Notes: a model not told the origin generated them from the sequence alone. A DNA stretch of 64,000 nt from Flammeovirgaceae bacterium 311 (GCA_000597885.1 CP004371.1:4865001-4929000), one strand, 5' to 3'. Positions 27,066 through 35,438 are shown, counted from the first letter of the stretch. Made by a program: numbers and translations.

Positions 27066-27314
27066 GTGAGCAAGAAAAAAGCGGCAGAAGAAGCTAAAAA
27101 AGCTGCACTGCCAACTTCAACATTTGAAGCCGGAAAGATCGGTATTTTCCGCTTCAAGCATAATAGATTTCGCGTGCCTGGCTTCAACGAAGGTGCAGTA
27201 ATTACTGCAGAGGAAGCGCTGAAAGACCAGGAGCTCCTGGCCCACCTGGTAGAGGTGAAAGCTGCCGTAATCGAAAAGGTTGGCGAGGTAGCTGAAGAAG
27301 AGGAGGAGGGCTAA
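27066..27314 (+). CDS. Small acidic phage protein downstream of capsid
   Basis: This 82-residue protein has a Lys/Ala-rich start and an acidic tail (EEEEEG), with a middle FKHNRFRVPGFNEGAVITAEEAL. A GTG start at 27066 is used; no in-frame ATG is available. It may be a head-completion or decoration-type protein by position, but no family is recognised. Confidence 0.6.
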   Translation: MSKKKAAEEAKKAALPTSTFEAGKIGIFRFKHNRFRVPGFNEGAVITAEEALKDQELLAHLVEVKAAVIEKVGEVAEEEEEG

Positions 27315-27317
27315 GCC

Positions 27318-27845
27318 ATGGCGAATGTCATTAAGCTTAGGGATCTGCGCCATCAGAATGGCCCTATCCCTGGTGGAGTTGTAAAGCTCTATCTGGCAAA
27401 AGATGCCGACGTTACCAATATGACGATCACCACGGATCCAACCACTGGTGCAAAGTCTATTGACGTTGACATGACTGTAGGCGGCGATGGGTTCAAAGAA
27501 TTTGAGTTTGAGCCCGGCACATGCAAGCTTTCGCATCCAACAGTTGGCGAAGATGGCTCCAAGTCATTCGAGCAACTGGTTGACTGGGTGATTGCAGGTG
27601 ATGATGATCGCCTGGAGCTGTTCAACAACATGATCAATGGCCGTTACATCGCTATTACTGATAGCGCATCAGGTGGACTTCGTGTTGTAGGTACCAAGCG
27701 TGCTCCAGCGCTGTTGACCACTGCCACTTACGACAGTGGCGCTGATCAGCCCGAGCGTAACGCTACTACCTTCCAGCTGAAGAGCCGCGCCGGCCATTAT
27801 AGTATCAAATACACTGGTGCAGTACCAGTAGTAGCTGGTCCGTAA
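27318..27845 (+). CDS. Phage structural protein, possible tail tube
   Basis: The 175-residue protein has alternating beta segments (GGVVKLYLAKDADVTNMTITT, GFKEFEFEPGTCKLSHP, TTFQLKSRAGHYSIKYTGAVP) like major tail or tube subunits. It starts 3 bp after the previous stop. The assignment rests on size, beta content and position; a capsid decoration protein is the alternative. Confidence 0.55.
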   Translation: MANVIKLRDLRHQNGPIPGGVVKLYLAKDADVTNMTITTDPTTGAKSIDVDMTVGGDGFKEFEFEPGTCKLSHPTVGEDGSKSFEQLVDWVIAGDDDRLELFNNMINGRYIAITDSASGGLRVVGTKRAPALLTTATYDSGADQPERNATTFQLKSRAGHYSIKYTGAVPVVAGP

Positions 27846-28066
27846 TGGCTGGGCTGGAGCAATACCGGCTTAAGGTGACACCGGAGAGCAAATTCATTGT
27901 CTCCAGTAAACTCCCGGGCGGTATGGTGCACATCGATCATTTAACGGATGCTTTAGCCGCCCTGCTGATAGGTGACGGCATAAGCCATTACGTTGAGAAG
28001 ATAAAGGTCGAGCAGCAGACGGAAACGAAGCGAGGGAAGACCAATAAGAAGCCTGCTAGTAAATAG
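27845..28066 (+). CDS. Small basic phage protein
   Basis: This 73-residue protein starts inside the preceding stop (TAATG). It has a compact N-terminal domain and a Lys-rich tail (ETKRGKTNKKPASK). No family is recognised. Its stop codon lies inside the terminator hairpin that closes this capsid operon. Confidence 0.6.
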   Translation: MAGLEQYRLKVTPESKFIVSSKLPGGMVHIDHLTDALAALLIGDGISHYVEKIKVEQQTETKRGKTNKKPASK

Positions 28067-28077
28067 CAGGCTTTTTT
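28051..28077 (+). terminator. Terminator of capsid operon
   Basis: A perfect 8-bp stem (GCCTGCTA / TAGCAGGC) with a GTAAA loop is followed by six T residues. The T run touches the next GCATCC late-promoter box at 28078. Confidence 0.9.
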
Positions 28078-28115
28078 GCATCCTAAAAATGGCAATTGCC
28101 TCTGTGCATTTTTGG
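28078..28115 (+). promoter_or_regulatory. Putative phage late promoter with palindrome
   Basis: GCATCCTAAAA at 28078 is followed by TGGCAATTGCC (the palindrome minus its last base) at 28090. CATTTTTGG lies at the 29-bp offset, and the ATG is at 28120, 42 bp from the box. It is directly fused to the preceding terminator. Confidence 0.7.
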
Positions 28116-28119
28116 CGTA

Positions 28120-28701
28120 ATGAAGATTACAGTATACACAGACGGCAAAGCCGAAGAGCTTCAAAAAAAGGTAAAGCCCACCATAACCGCTTCATCTATA
28201 CGTGTGCTGGACCAGCCAGTTGCGGCAATTACCGAAAAGCCTGCAGCTCCAGTGGCAGCTCCTGTCACACCTACCCCACAGGATGCTGAAGAAGCCGATC
28301 GGATCAGGGTTAACCAGGGCGAACTCTACCGCCAGAAGTGTAAGCTGGCCAACCAACTGGTTGACCTGGCAGAGACCGGCACCCAGGAGCAACGCAAAGA
28401 ACTGGTGGATCTGATCCTGTTCAATAAATCCATTTATAACAGCAATGCGATTGCCCTGCAGCACTTCGAAAAGACCGGAGTACTCCCCAGGGAGCCGGAG
28501 CCGGAAAAGCCCAAACTTTCCGAGATGGATAAGGTGGAGCTGCTGCAGCGCCGGGGCAACGTCCGTGCTAACATATCAAAAGCCAAAAAACTGGTTGAAA
28601 GGCACCAGCACAACCCCTCCAGAGTAGTAATCTATCAAAATAAGCTGGCCAGCCTCCAGGCGGAGCTTTCAGAAATCGAAGAACGCTTAATCCAGGGATA
28701 A
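28120..28701 (+). CDS. Phage hypothetical, coiled-coil protein upstream of terminase
   Basis: This 193-residue protein starts at MKITVYTDGKAEELQ; the start is set by the promoter geometry. A Pro/Ala-rich linker (about 30-55) separates a short N-terminal strand region from a long helical, charged C-terminus (ELYRQKCKLANQLVDL, KAKKLVERHQHN). It heads the terminase operon. No family is recognised. Confidence 0.65.
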   Translation: MKITVYTDGKAEELQKKVKPTITASSIRVLDQPVAAITEKPAAPVAAPVTPTPQDAEEADRIRVNQGELYRQKCKLANQLVDLAETGTQEQRKELVDLILFNKSIYNSNAIALQHFEKTGVLPREPEPEKPKLSEMDKVELLQRRGNVRANISKAKKLVERHQHNPSRVVIYQNKLASLQAELSEIEERLIQG

Positions 28702-28702
28702 G

Positions 28703-29200
28703 ATGAGCACTGAAATAGAGAAGTTGGATCGCCTGGACCAGATCCGGGCTCATTTGCTGGATAAAGAACCCCTTTCAGAAAAGCAATCTGAAATGCTCTC
28801 CAGGTACCGGGCATGCTTCACCTGGATGAGCGAAAACCAAAGCCCGGCCAGAGCTATTGCCCTGGCTGAAGCCGAATATGGCATTAGCTATGCCCAAGCT
28901 GCCAAAATCGTTAGGGATAGCATCCAGCTCTATGGCGATATCCATGATTACAGCAAAGAGGGTCTGAAAAATCTCATGTTTGAGCGTTTTTTAGCCTTTG
29001 CAGATCGTGCTGAAGAGGCTGGTGACTTCAGGGCTGCAGAACGTGCCCTGGATAAAGCAGCCAAGATAAAAGACCTCTACAATCCAAAGGTTGCCGCGTT
29101 CGATATTTCCGCCCATCTAACTTTCAATATTGCCTATACAGATGATCCGGAGGCTCTGAAGCGCCAGCAGACAATTGATGTATCTTACGATGAAGAATGA
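28703..29200 (+). CDS. Terminase small subunit (putative)
   Basis: The 165-residue helical protein lies directly before the large terminase and overlaps it by 11 bp. The segment SPARAIALAEAEYGISYAQA may be a DNA-binding helix-turn-helix that recognises the packaging site, and the C-terminal half (RFLAFADRAEEAGDFRAAE) is helical as in small terminases. The call is mainly from context. Confidence 0.7.
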   Translation: MSTEIEKLDRLDQIRAHLLDKEPLSEKQSEMLSRYRACFTWMSENQSPARAIALAEAEYGISYAQAAKIVRDSIQLYGDIHDYSKEGLKNLMFERFLAFADRAEEAGDFRAAERALDKAAKIKDLYNPKVAAFDISAHLTFNIAYTDDPEALKRQQTIDVSYDEE

Positions 29201-30680
29201 GGAAGCCATAAGGGAAGTATACCTAAACCCTAAGCAGCTGGCCTTCATCAAAAGCCCTGCTAAAAATAAGGATATCATTGGTGGCCGTGGATCCGGAAAA
29301 ACGGGCCTTATCGGAGTACATAATTTTCAAAAGTTTCGGTTCCTACCTGGTGCTCGCAGCGGATTGGCCGCGCTCACTTTCGGGCAGCTGCTTAATAACA
29401 CACTACCCAGCATGGAGGAGCTCTGGAAGGCACACGGCCTGAAGGAGCACACTGATCATGAGCCGGGGCATTATGTTGTTGGTAAAAGGCCTCCGGAGCA
29501 CTGGATGAAGTGTAATAATCGCCCTAAAAAATTCGACACCACAATCACCTTCATTAATGGCTATACCATTCAGATGATCAGCGTCGATCGGATCGATACT
29601 GTGCGTGGCTTATCCTTGGATGCGCTCGATGTAGATGAAAAAGGATGGGTAAAGCAGGAGGATTATGATAAGGTACTGGCTCCCCTGGTGAGGGCCAATA
29701 AATACCGGAGCTATTCCGGCCATTACCTGCATAAAAGCAAGTGTGGTTTCTCTTCTATGCCCTGGCTGGCAAAACAACACTGGATCCTAAGAGCTGAAGA
29801 GCTCGCCGTGAAGGATCCTGAAAAATACTTCTACATAGAGGCCACCGCTGAAGATAACATCAAGGTATTGGGCGAAGAATACCTGGAGGAGGCGCGAATG
29901 TCCTTACCTAACATCATATTTATGGTTGAATACATGAACATGCGGCCAAAAAGGGTCAGCAATGCCTTTTACCCTGCTTTCGATGATGAAAAGCATTGTG
30001 ATGCCTTTACCTATACCTACGATAAGAGTGATGCAGGCCTTTGGCTTGCCAAGGATAGTGATGTACAGCGCAATAAGCCCCTTGAATTAAGCTGGGACTT
30101 CAACGTTGCCTTTACCTCATTGCTGGTGTGCCAGGAGCATATTTATTCCGGCTACAGAGAATTGAGAGTATGCAATGAGCTGTACATTGAAGAAGCTAAG
30201 GGCAACCTGGTGGAAGACCTTTGCTATAAGTTCATCGATGAGTATCGCAACCATCCGAACCGCGACATCTTCATCCATGGCGATAGAAATGGTAACAGTA
30301 AGAATGCAGGCAGCAATGAAACGTTTTATGAGCAGATCACCAGGATCCTATCAGCTGCTGGCTTCAATGTATACAACCAGGTGGAGGGCTTAGATGGTGC
30401 TCTCAAGAAAAGATACTTCCTGATTAACCGTATCCTGGGGGAGCAGGAGAAAGGCATGCCAAGGGTACGGATCAATCAGAACAAATGCAAATTCCTGCCT
30501 ATATCAATCCAGATGGCCGGTATGGTTGGTGACTTTCAAAAGGATAAGCGCAGTGAGAAGGGATCTGGTGATCAGAAGAAAGCCACTCACTTGAGCGACT
30601 GCTTTGATAACATCCTTTGGAGGAAGTACTCCAATTATATGGGAGTAGAGATTGAACGCTGGGAGGCTGGCGTTTGCTAA
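29190..30680 (+). CDS. Terminase large subunit
   Basis: This 496-residue packaging motor has an ATPase with Walker A (GGRGSGKT, about residue 32) and Walker B (LSLDALDVDE). A C-terminal RNase H-like nuclease follows (ELSWDFNVAFTSLLV and FIHGDRNGNS supply acidic residues). It pumps DNA into proheads with the portal. The ATG at 29190 (MKNEEAIRE) is preferred over a start five codons upstream. A terminator follows the next short gap. Confidence 0.9.
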   Translation: MKNEEAIREVYLNPKQLAFIKSPAKNKDIIGGRGSGKTGLIGVHNFQKFRFLPGARSGLAALTFGQLLNNTLPSMEELWKAHGLKEHTDHEPGHYVVGKRPPEHWMKCNNRPKKFDTTITFINGYTIQMISVDRIDTVRGLSLDALDVDEKGWVKQEDYDKVLAPLVRANKYRSYSGHYLHKSKCGFSSMPWLAKQHWILRAEELAVKDPEKYFYIEATAEDNIKVLGEEYLEEARMSLPNIIFMVEYMNMRPKRVSNAFYPAFDDEKHCDAFTYTYDKSDAGLWLAKDSDVQRNKPLELSWDFNVAFTSLLVCQEHIYSGYRELRVCNELYIEEAKGNLVEDLCYKFIDEYRNHPNRDIFIHGDRNGNSKNAGSNETFYEQITRILSAAGFNVYNQVEGLDGALKKRYFLINRILGEQEKGMPRVRINQNKCKFLPISIQMAGMVGDFQKDKRSEKGSGDQKKATHLSDCFDNILWRKYSNYMGVEIERWEAGVC

Positions 30681-30723
30681 TAAAGATGTGCGAGTTCTTT
30701 GACGTATGTTGCTGTTACTGACT

Positions 30724-30754
30724 GCCCAGCCTATAAAGCTGGGCTTTATTTTTT
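30724..30754 (+). terminator. Terminator after terminase operon
   Basis: A 7-bp perfect stem (GCCCAGC / GCTGGGC) is followed by TTTATTTTTT. The T-rich tail leads into a TATATTG promoter-like box for the next small gene. Confidence 0.85.
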
Positions 30755-30765
30755 ATATTGTAGTC

Positions 30766-30909
30766 ATGGAAAAGCTGGCCATGTTCTTATACTATTTCGT
30801 ACTTTGCTGGTGTGGCCTGCTCTGCATATCATGGCAGGTTGATCGCATCAAGAAGTATTGGACCCGACATAACAGCCATAGACGGCAAGCCCATGATGGG
30901 CGCGATTAG
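30766..30909 (+). CDS. Small single-span membrane protein
   Basis: The 47-residue protein has one hydrophobic helix (MFLYYFVLCWCGLLCISW) and a basic Arg/His-rich tail. The TATATTG box ends 5 nt before the ATG, giving a near-leaderless start. Size and topology would fit a holin- or antiholin-like or superinfection-exclusion peptide, but nothing shows this directly. Confidence 0.5.
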   Translation: MEKLAMFLYYFVLCWCGLLCISWQVDRIKKYWTRHNSHRRQAHDGRD

Positions 30910-30931
30910 TGTGGATTAGCGCAAAGCGATC

Positions 30932-30963
30932 AGCCCCGGCAATTCGGCCGGGGCTTTATTTTT
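30932..30963. terminator. Bidirectional terminator between convergent genes
   Basis: A perfect 9-bp stem (AGCCCCGGC / GCCGGGGCT) is followed on the plus strand by TTATTTTTC. It separates the small membrane gene from the convergent minus-strand gene, whose end it touches. Confidence 0.85.
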
Positions 30964-31195
30964 CTATTCTAATGAACCTCCAGCAAAGAAATACATCTTC
31001 CAGGTAGAGCTTCTCAAATACTACCACACAGTGATCCGGACTTACTACTCCTTTTGGCAGCTCCATTGGTAAGCTGGTTGGAAGGATATCTATAAGGCTT
31101 AGCTCAAATATGGGAACATAATACCTATCAGCTTCTACGGCATCCGGATGAGGCAAGCGTGCTCTAGCCTTTGCTACTATCTTCTCTAAACTCAT
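30956..31195 (-). CDS. Inverted small phage gene (possible moron)
   Basis: This 79-residue protein runs against the surrounding late genes between terminase and portal. The ATG at 31195 (MSLEKIVAKARARLPHPDA) is set by a perfect Bacteroidota promoter box, TATATTTG, 3 nt upstream. The sequence is amphipathic with a central YYVPIFELSLIDILP. With a host-type promoter it may be expressed in the lysogen. No family is recognised. Confidence 0.6.
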   Translation of the reverse strand: MSLEKIVAKARARLPHPDAVEADRYYVPIFELSLIDILPTSLPMELPKGVVSPDHCVVVFEKLYLEDVFLCWRFIRIEK

Positions 31196-31198
31196 GAT

Positions 31199-31247
31199 CA
31201 AATATAATGAAAGGATAGTCAAGGATGTGCAAGGATCATGAAAGGAT
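31199..31247 (-). promoter_or_regulatory. Promoter with helically phased AAGGAT repeats
   Basis: On the minus strand TATATTTG (31199-31206) matches the TAnnTTTG consensus. Upstream, AAGGAT (plus-strand reading) occurs at 31211, 31221, 31231 and 31242, with a period of 10, 10 and 11 bp. Such phased repeats suggest cooperative binding of a regulator on one DNA face. Confidence 0.6.
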
Positions 31248-31306
31248 GAGGCAGCAGCTGCCGGCAGGAGGAGCAGCTGCCATTCATATATCCTCATTTT
31301 TCGAAA

Positions 31307-31318
31307 TGGCAATTGCCA
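31307..31318. promoter_or_regulatory. Isolated TGGCAATTGCCA palindrome
   Basis: This is the same perfect 12-bp palindrome that sits inside the late promoters at 19823, 28090 and 36128. It is preceded by TCCTCATTTTT, a degenerate version of the GCATCCTAAAA box, but no good -7 box lies at the expected spacing. The 302-bp gap 31196-31497 otherwise holds only promoters and operators. Confidence 0.5.
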
Positions 31319-31456
31319 TTCCCGCTAAAGGGCGCGGACAGCATCGTGCCTAAACGTAAGAATTTTTGTTTATGTGGTTTCGATAAGTCGCCAGACCGTC
31401 AGCCACTTATATGCTTTTACCTGCCAAAAACATAATAGTAGATTTTGGCCCTTTTC

Positions 31457-31494
31457 GCATCCTAAAATTTCCATAGTGCAACTGGCAATTTTGC
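31457..31494 (+). promoter_or_regulatory. Putative phage late promoter, portal operon
   Basis: GCATCCTAAAA at 31457 is followed by CAATTTTGC exactly 29 bp on, with the ATG at 31498 (41 bp). The palindrome is absent between the boxes; instead a half (TGGCAATT) overlaps the -7-like box. Confidence 0.68.
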
Positions 31495-31497
31495 TGC

Positions 31498-31800
31498 ATG
31501 AGCAAAGTAAGCATCGCTGTTGTGCTGGCTGAGATTGATCAGTCTGTTGTCAATGGAAAACCGCGCAAGCACCACGTCAAATACCACAAGACTGATGGAT
31601 CCCAGGGAGAGTGCGTCGATGCACAGAAGGGGGTAAAGCATGCCTACAAAGGTGAGAAATCTGAGGAGGGCAGCGGCTTCAAACACAACATCAAGCACAG
31701 TGGCAACCTCATGCTCTACTCTGAAAGAAAGGGTCATCACTTCGAGGTGAAGATCGATCTGATTTTTGAATTCAACGGGAGCAAGGTATTTCACGCATGA
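31498..31800 (+). CDS. Phage hypothetical, first gene of portal operon
   Basis: The 100-residue protein is rich in His/Lys and Gly (KHHVKYHKTDGSQGECVDAQ). It may be a small nucleic-acid- or virion-binding protein. It overlaps the portal gene by 4 bp (ATGA). Its start lies 4 nt after the TTTG of the late promoter. No family is recognised. Confidence 0.6.
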   Translation: MSKVSIAVVLAEIDQSVVNGKPRKHHVKYHKTDGSQGECVDAQKGVKHAYKGEKSEEGSGFKHNIKHSGNLMLYSERKGHHFEVKIDLIFEFNGSKVFHA

Positions 31801-33152
31801 GCGCACAGGTAAACAGGATCGATGAGAACACCTACACTGCTTTTGTGCAGAAGGATGAGGTATTTGCTGTTGAGTTTGTGTCTGGAGAGCCTCCAAAATT
31901 TTCTCCGGAACAAGCCTTGGAGAAACCAAAAGGCGTCACCAGGGGCACCGATAAAGAAGGTGCTATCAAGTTTGCTGCCTGGGGATCCGACAACCGCCTG
32001 CCTAACCACCTGGTAACACTTCTGCTCAACAACAACCTTGCACCTGGTGTGATGGACACCAAGGATCAGCTCCTGATCGGTGATGATTACGTGTTCTACT
32101 ACGAGAAGTACGAGAACAATAAGAAGATCAAAGTGCCTTTCGATGATCCGGAACTGGATGACTGGCTGGAGGAGGCAGGCTTTGAGCAGTACATGCGCGA
32201 GGCAGTGATTGATTACAACTGGCTTGCCAATGTTTTTGCAAAGCTTTCTTATGGAAATAAAGCAGGTGGCCAGGCTGATAAGATCACGAAAGTAACCCGC
32301 CTGCAGGCGCTCGATTGCCGCGCATCGATGATGAACGAGCAAAGCAGGCGCGTCGAATGGTATGGTGTTGCCGACTGGATGGGCAAGCAGAACCAGCAAG
32401 TACAGGTGCTGCCTGCTTATAACCCGGATCCAAAGAAGACAAAGCAGCCTCAGGAGTTCGTGATGCATGTTAAAAAGGACATTCCGGGCAATCCATACTA
32501 TGCTTTACCTCCCTACATAGGTGCTCAGTACTGGATCCGTCACGCGAATAAGATCCCTGTTTGGAAAACCGCCAACATGGACAACTCCGCTAACATTAAA
32601 TATCATATCCAGGTACCTGAAAAGTACTTCCAGGATATGTATCCATCGCCTGACTACACCAGGGAGGAGCGCGAAGCCAAGCGGAAAGAGATGATTGCCA
32701 CCATTGCCAGCGTGCTTAGTGGTGCTGATAATGCCGGCAAAACCTTCTACAGTTCTTTTGCTGTCGACGACCAGGGCAGGGAAAGACCAGGCTGGAAGAT
32801 CGAAGCAATCAAAAACGATATCCAGCATGAGGCCTACAGCAAAGATTTTCAGGATGCAAACAGCGCAATCCTTAGCTCACTGGGGGTAGATCCTGCCCTT
32901 AGTGGCGTGCTTTTGCCTGGCGCCATGGGTGCCGGCAGCGGATCCAAGGAGCGTATGGCTTTCGAGGTGGCCATCAAAAAGACCAGGTACGGCCGCAACA
33001 TCCTGCTTGAGCCCTGGCACCAGGCAATGAAGATCAATAAAACGCACAAGCGCCAGGTCGATGGGCTGCTGCGCCGCGTGTGGATCGGCATCCAGGACAC
33101 CATCTTTCAGACTTTAGACGCTAACCCTACCGGCAAACAAGATGCTATTTAA
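31797..33152 (+). CDS. Portal protein (putative)
   Basis: The 451-residue protein has portal-like features: an N-terminal wing, a helical mid-part, and a C-terminal segment with SSLGVDPALSGVLLPGAMG followed by KERMAFEVAI and LEPWHQAMKIN. That pattern is typical of dodecameric portals, which often carry the (I/L)LGVPP-type motif. It lies downstream of terminase and is coupled to the flanking genes by overlaps. It would form the DNA entry ring. Confidence 0.75.
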   Translation: MSAQVNRIDENTYTAFVQKDEVFAVEFVSGEPPKFSPEQALEKPKGVTRGTDKEGAIKFAAWGSDNRLPNHLVTLLLNNNLAPGVMDTKDQLLIGDDYVFYYEKYENNKKIKVPFDDPELDDWLEEAGFEQYMREAVIDYNWLANVFAKLSYGNKAGGQADKITKVTRLQALDCRASMMNEQSRRVEWYGVADWMGKQNQQVQVLPAYNPDPKKTKQPQEFVMHVKKDIPGNPYYALPPYIGAQYWIRHANKIPVWKTANMDNSANIKYHIQVPEKYFQDMYPSPDYTREEREAKRKEMIATIASVLSGADNAGKTFYSSFAVDDQGRERPGWKIEAIKNDIQHEAYSKDFQDANSAILSSLGVDPALSGVLLPGAMGAGSGSKERMAFEVAIKKTRYGRNILLEPWHQAMKINKTHKRQVDGLLRRVWIGIQDTIFQTLDANPTGKQDAI

Positions 33153-34122
33153 AGCCACTTCCGATATCGCGGCGCATGTTGAGATCAATGACAACGCCAC
33201 CTTTGATTTGCTGGTCCCGAGTGTACAGGCCGCAACCCTGGAGTATATCATTCCAGCCATTTCAGATGAGTTTTACCTTGAGCTGGAGGAAAAATATACA
33301 ACCGGTGCAGAGCTGGATCCGAAGGAGCAGGAAGTTCTGAAGCGCCTCCAGTCTGCCCTGGCCAATTACATGCTTTGCATCTATGGGCCCAAAGGTATGG
33401 TTAGGGTAGGTGATGCCGGCATCGTGGAAACCAACAGCGCCAATACCACACCAACCAGGCAGTGGGTGCTCCGGAGCTGGAAGCGTGCACACATGAAAGC
33501 TGGCGATAAAGCCCTGGATTATGCGCTGAAGTACCTGGAGGATAATAAAGAATTTTTCACCACCTGGGCAGAAAGCGAAGCCTATACCGAAAGCAAGGAG
33601 CTCATCTTCCGGAATGCTGGCCAGCTGGCCGAGTACATCAACGTAAGCAACAGCCGTCGCACCTTCATGAAGCTGAAACCCTTCATCCGAAGGGCAGAGC
33701 GCAGGGTGCTTCGCCAGGTCCTGGGTGATGATCTTTTTCAGGAAGTAAAAGACAACCTGAAGGCAGCGGCACCAGGTGAACAATATACCAAGCTGCTGCA
33801 GGAATACATCCGGCCTGCCATGGCTCCGATCGTGCTGCAGATGGGCATCTCTGAAATGAACCTGGAGGTTAGTGAAGACGGCATCCGGATCAAATCAACC
33901 AACGACGGACTGGAGCAGGATCAGCCTGCAGGCAGCGATGATAAGAGCGCGCTGTTCCGGAGCCTGGACACCAATGGCGAAGCAGAGCTGGAGGATCTTA
34001 AGCAATTCCTGATGAAGGAAATTGATACTTACCCAGCTTTCGAAAGCAGCAAAGTATATATGGACCGCACGTCCGGATCAAAGCCATGGGACTCCAACGG
34101 TAAAACCTGGGTAATTGTATGA
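33142..34122 (+). CDS. Head-tail connector-like protein (DUF6712-like)
   Basis: The 326-residue helical protein overlaps the portal gene by 11 bp. Two similar halves are suggested by SVQAATLEYIIPAISDEFY and KPFIRRAERRVLRQVLGDDLF, as if two connector-type units were fused. I recall DUF6712 proteins of Bacteroidota phages with similar size and position, but this is a tentative match. It probably sits below the portal. Confidence 0.55.
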   Translation: MLFKATSDIAAHVEINDNATFDLLVPSVQAATLEYIIPAISDEFYLELEEKYTTGAELDPKEQEVLKRLQSALANYMLCIYGPKGMVRVGDAGIVETNSANTTPTRQWVLRSWKRAHMKAGDKALDYALKYLEDNKEFFTTWAESEAYTESKELIFRNAGQLAEYINVSNSRRTFMKLKPFIRRAERRVLRQVLGDDLFQEVKDNLKAAAPGEQYTKLLQEYIRPAMAPIVLQMGISEMNLEVSEDGIRIKSTNDGLEQDQPAGSDDKSALFRSLDTNGEAELEDLKQFLMKEIDTYPAFESSKVYMDRTSGSKPWDSNGKTWVIV

Positions 34123-34547
34123 AGCTACTCCTTATGCTGGGCTTCCTGATGCTATTGCAGGCGGATATGCCCGATTTTCAGATGCATTCCAGCACTATAA
34201 ATGTGCCGGTACCGGCCGGATCTGCTGACTATAGCACCTGGTACATCATCGGCGCTTTTGGTGTGGCCATCTCAGCCCTGTTCAGCCTGGCCTTATGGCT
34301 GCTCCGGGTGATCTTTCGGGAGAAAGAAAAGGCACTGGAGCGCGAGATTGAGCGTGCAAACCGCATGCGGGAGGATCAGAACAGCAATGATACCAGCCTG
34401 AAGGAGGTACTCCAGAACATCAACCATACCATGGGCAGCCTCAAAGATGTGATCAATGACCTTAAGAAAACTGATGAGAAGGTGCTCGATGAGCTGGCAG
34501 TAGTCAAAGAAAGAATTAGCGAGGGCTTTATAAAAATACAGCGATGA
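34119..34547 (+). CDS. Membrane protein with signal-like N-terminus and coiled coil
   Basis: The 142-residue protein has a hydrophobic N-terminus (MKLLLMLGFLMLLQ), a clear transmembrane helix (YIIGAFGVAISALFSLALWLL, about residues 47-67) and a long charged coiled coil to the end. It is the first of four coupled membrane genes (ATGA overlaps). It may be a holin- or spanin-type lysis component. Confidence 0.6.
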   Translation: MKLLLMLGFLMLLQADMPDFQMHSSTINVPVPAGSADYSTWYIIGAFGVAISALFSLALWLLRVIFREKEKALEREIERANRMREDQNSNDTSLKEVLQNINHTMGSLKDVINDLKKTDEKVLDELAVVKERISEGFIKIQR

Positions 34548-34945
34548 GGAGTGTGAGAGGATATAAAGCAAGAATGCTGGCCATCGTGGCCATCATCTTT
34601 ACACTGGTGCTGGGGCTGTTCGGCTTCTGCATGTACATGATTTTCTGGCAGCAGACTTACTATTCAGTCAACATCGAGAGCTACCACCGGGACAATGAAA
34701 CCCTTACGGAAGCCTACGAAAAGGAAAAAACGCTAAGGAGTTTCCTGCAAAATAAGTTGGCTGAAGAAAAGATGACCATGATCCGGGAGCTCCTGGATAA
34801 AGACAGCCTGATCAGCCGCCACCGGATCGAGAGGGAAAAACTCCTGCATGAAAAAACGCAAGCACTGCACCAGGTACAAAAGCTCCAGCATGAAAAGGAT
34901 AGCATTCTTAATATTATTCGCAGTCTTCAGCGCGTGCCTGAGTAG
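34544..34945 (+). CDS. Single-span coiled-coil protein (i-spanin-like)
   Basis: This 133-residue protein has one N-terminal membrane helix (LAIVAIIFTLVLGLFGFCMYM) followed by about 90 residues of coiled coil, the layout of inner-membrane spanins such as Rz. The next gene starts out of frame inside its 3' end, 56 bp before the stop, as in Rz/Rz1. Sequence identity to a known spanin is not claimed. Confidence 0.55.
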   Translation: MRSVRGYKARMLAIVAIIFTLVLGLFGFCMYMIFWQQTYYSVNIESYHRDNETLTEAYEKEKTLRSFLQNKLAEEKMTMIRELLDKDSLISRHRIEREKLLHEKTQALHQVQKLQHEKDSILNIIRSLQRVPE

Positions 34946-35438
34946 CACTGCCCAGATTGGAAAGGATGATCTGCTGATCAGCCGGCAGCAATACCAGGAG
35001 CTGAAGTCTTACCATGGCAAGCACCTGGAGCTGCTTGTGCTCCAGGCCCGCTTCGACTCCTTGATCAGCCGCAACCGGCTACTCACGGCAGAGCTGGGCC
35101 TGCTCAAGGAAGGTGCCCGGATCCAGCATAATACGATCGAGCACCTGGAGAGCAGGAACACTGAGCTGCAGCTCAGCAATTATAAGCTAAATACCAGTGT
35201 AGATGCGCTCCGGAGCACGGCCAACAAATACCGGTACCGCTATGAGCATGGCCCTCAGTTCAGGGAATACCTAACCTATTCAATCTTGTGGGCAGGCCTG
35301 ATGAGCGCTGCCTTTTACATGGCCATGACCGACGACCTGAAGCAGGAAGCCCTGATCGTGTCGGGGGTATCGGGCCTGGCCACCATTACCCTTGCCCTTA
35401 CATTCAATTATCGCACTAAAAAACTAAGCGCACCATGA
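34890..35438 (+). CDS. Secreted or lipid-anchored coiled-coil protein overlapping i-spanin-like gene
   Basis: The ATG at 34890 (MKRIAFLILFAVFSACLSST) gives a signal peptide with a possible lipobox at FSAC; an upstream start at 34848 would bury this signal. The 182-residue product has a coiled coil (about 25-115) and two C-terminal hydrophobic stretches (LTYSILWAGLMSAAFYM, ALIVSGVSGLATITLAL). It overlaps the preceding gene out of frame. Confidence 0.55.
   Translation: MKRIAFLILFAVFSACLSSTAQIGKDDLLISRQQYQELKSYHGKHLELLVLQARFDSLISRNRLLTAELGLLKEGARIQHNTIEHLESRNTELQLSNYKLNTSVDALRSTANKYRYRYEHGPQFREYLTYSILWAGLMSAAFYMAMTDDLKQEALIVSGVSGLATITLALTFNYRTKKLSAP

Noticed and set aside
31211-31247. AAGGAT repeats as a CRISPR array
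   Set aside because: The units are only 6 bp with 4-5 bp spacers and there are no cas genes; they fit an operator, not an array.
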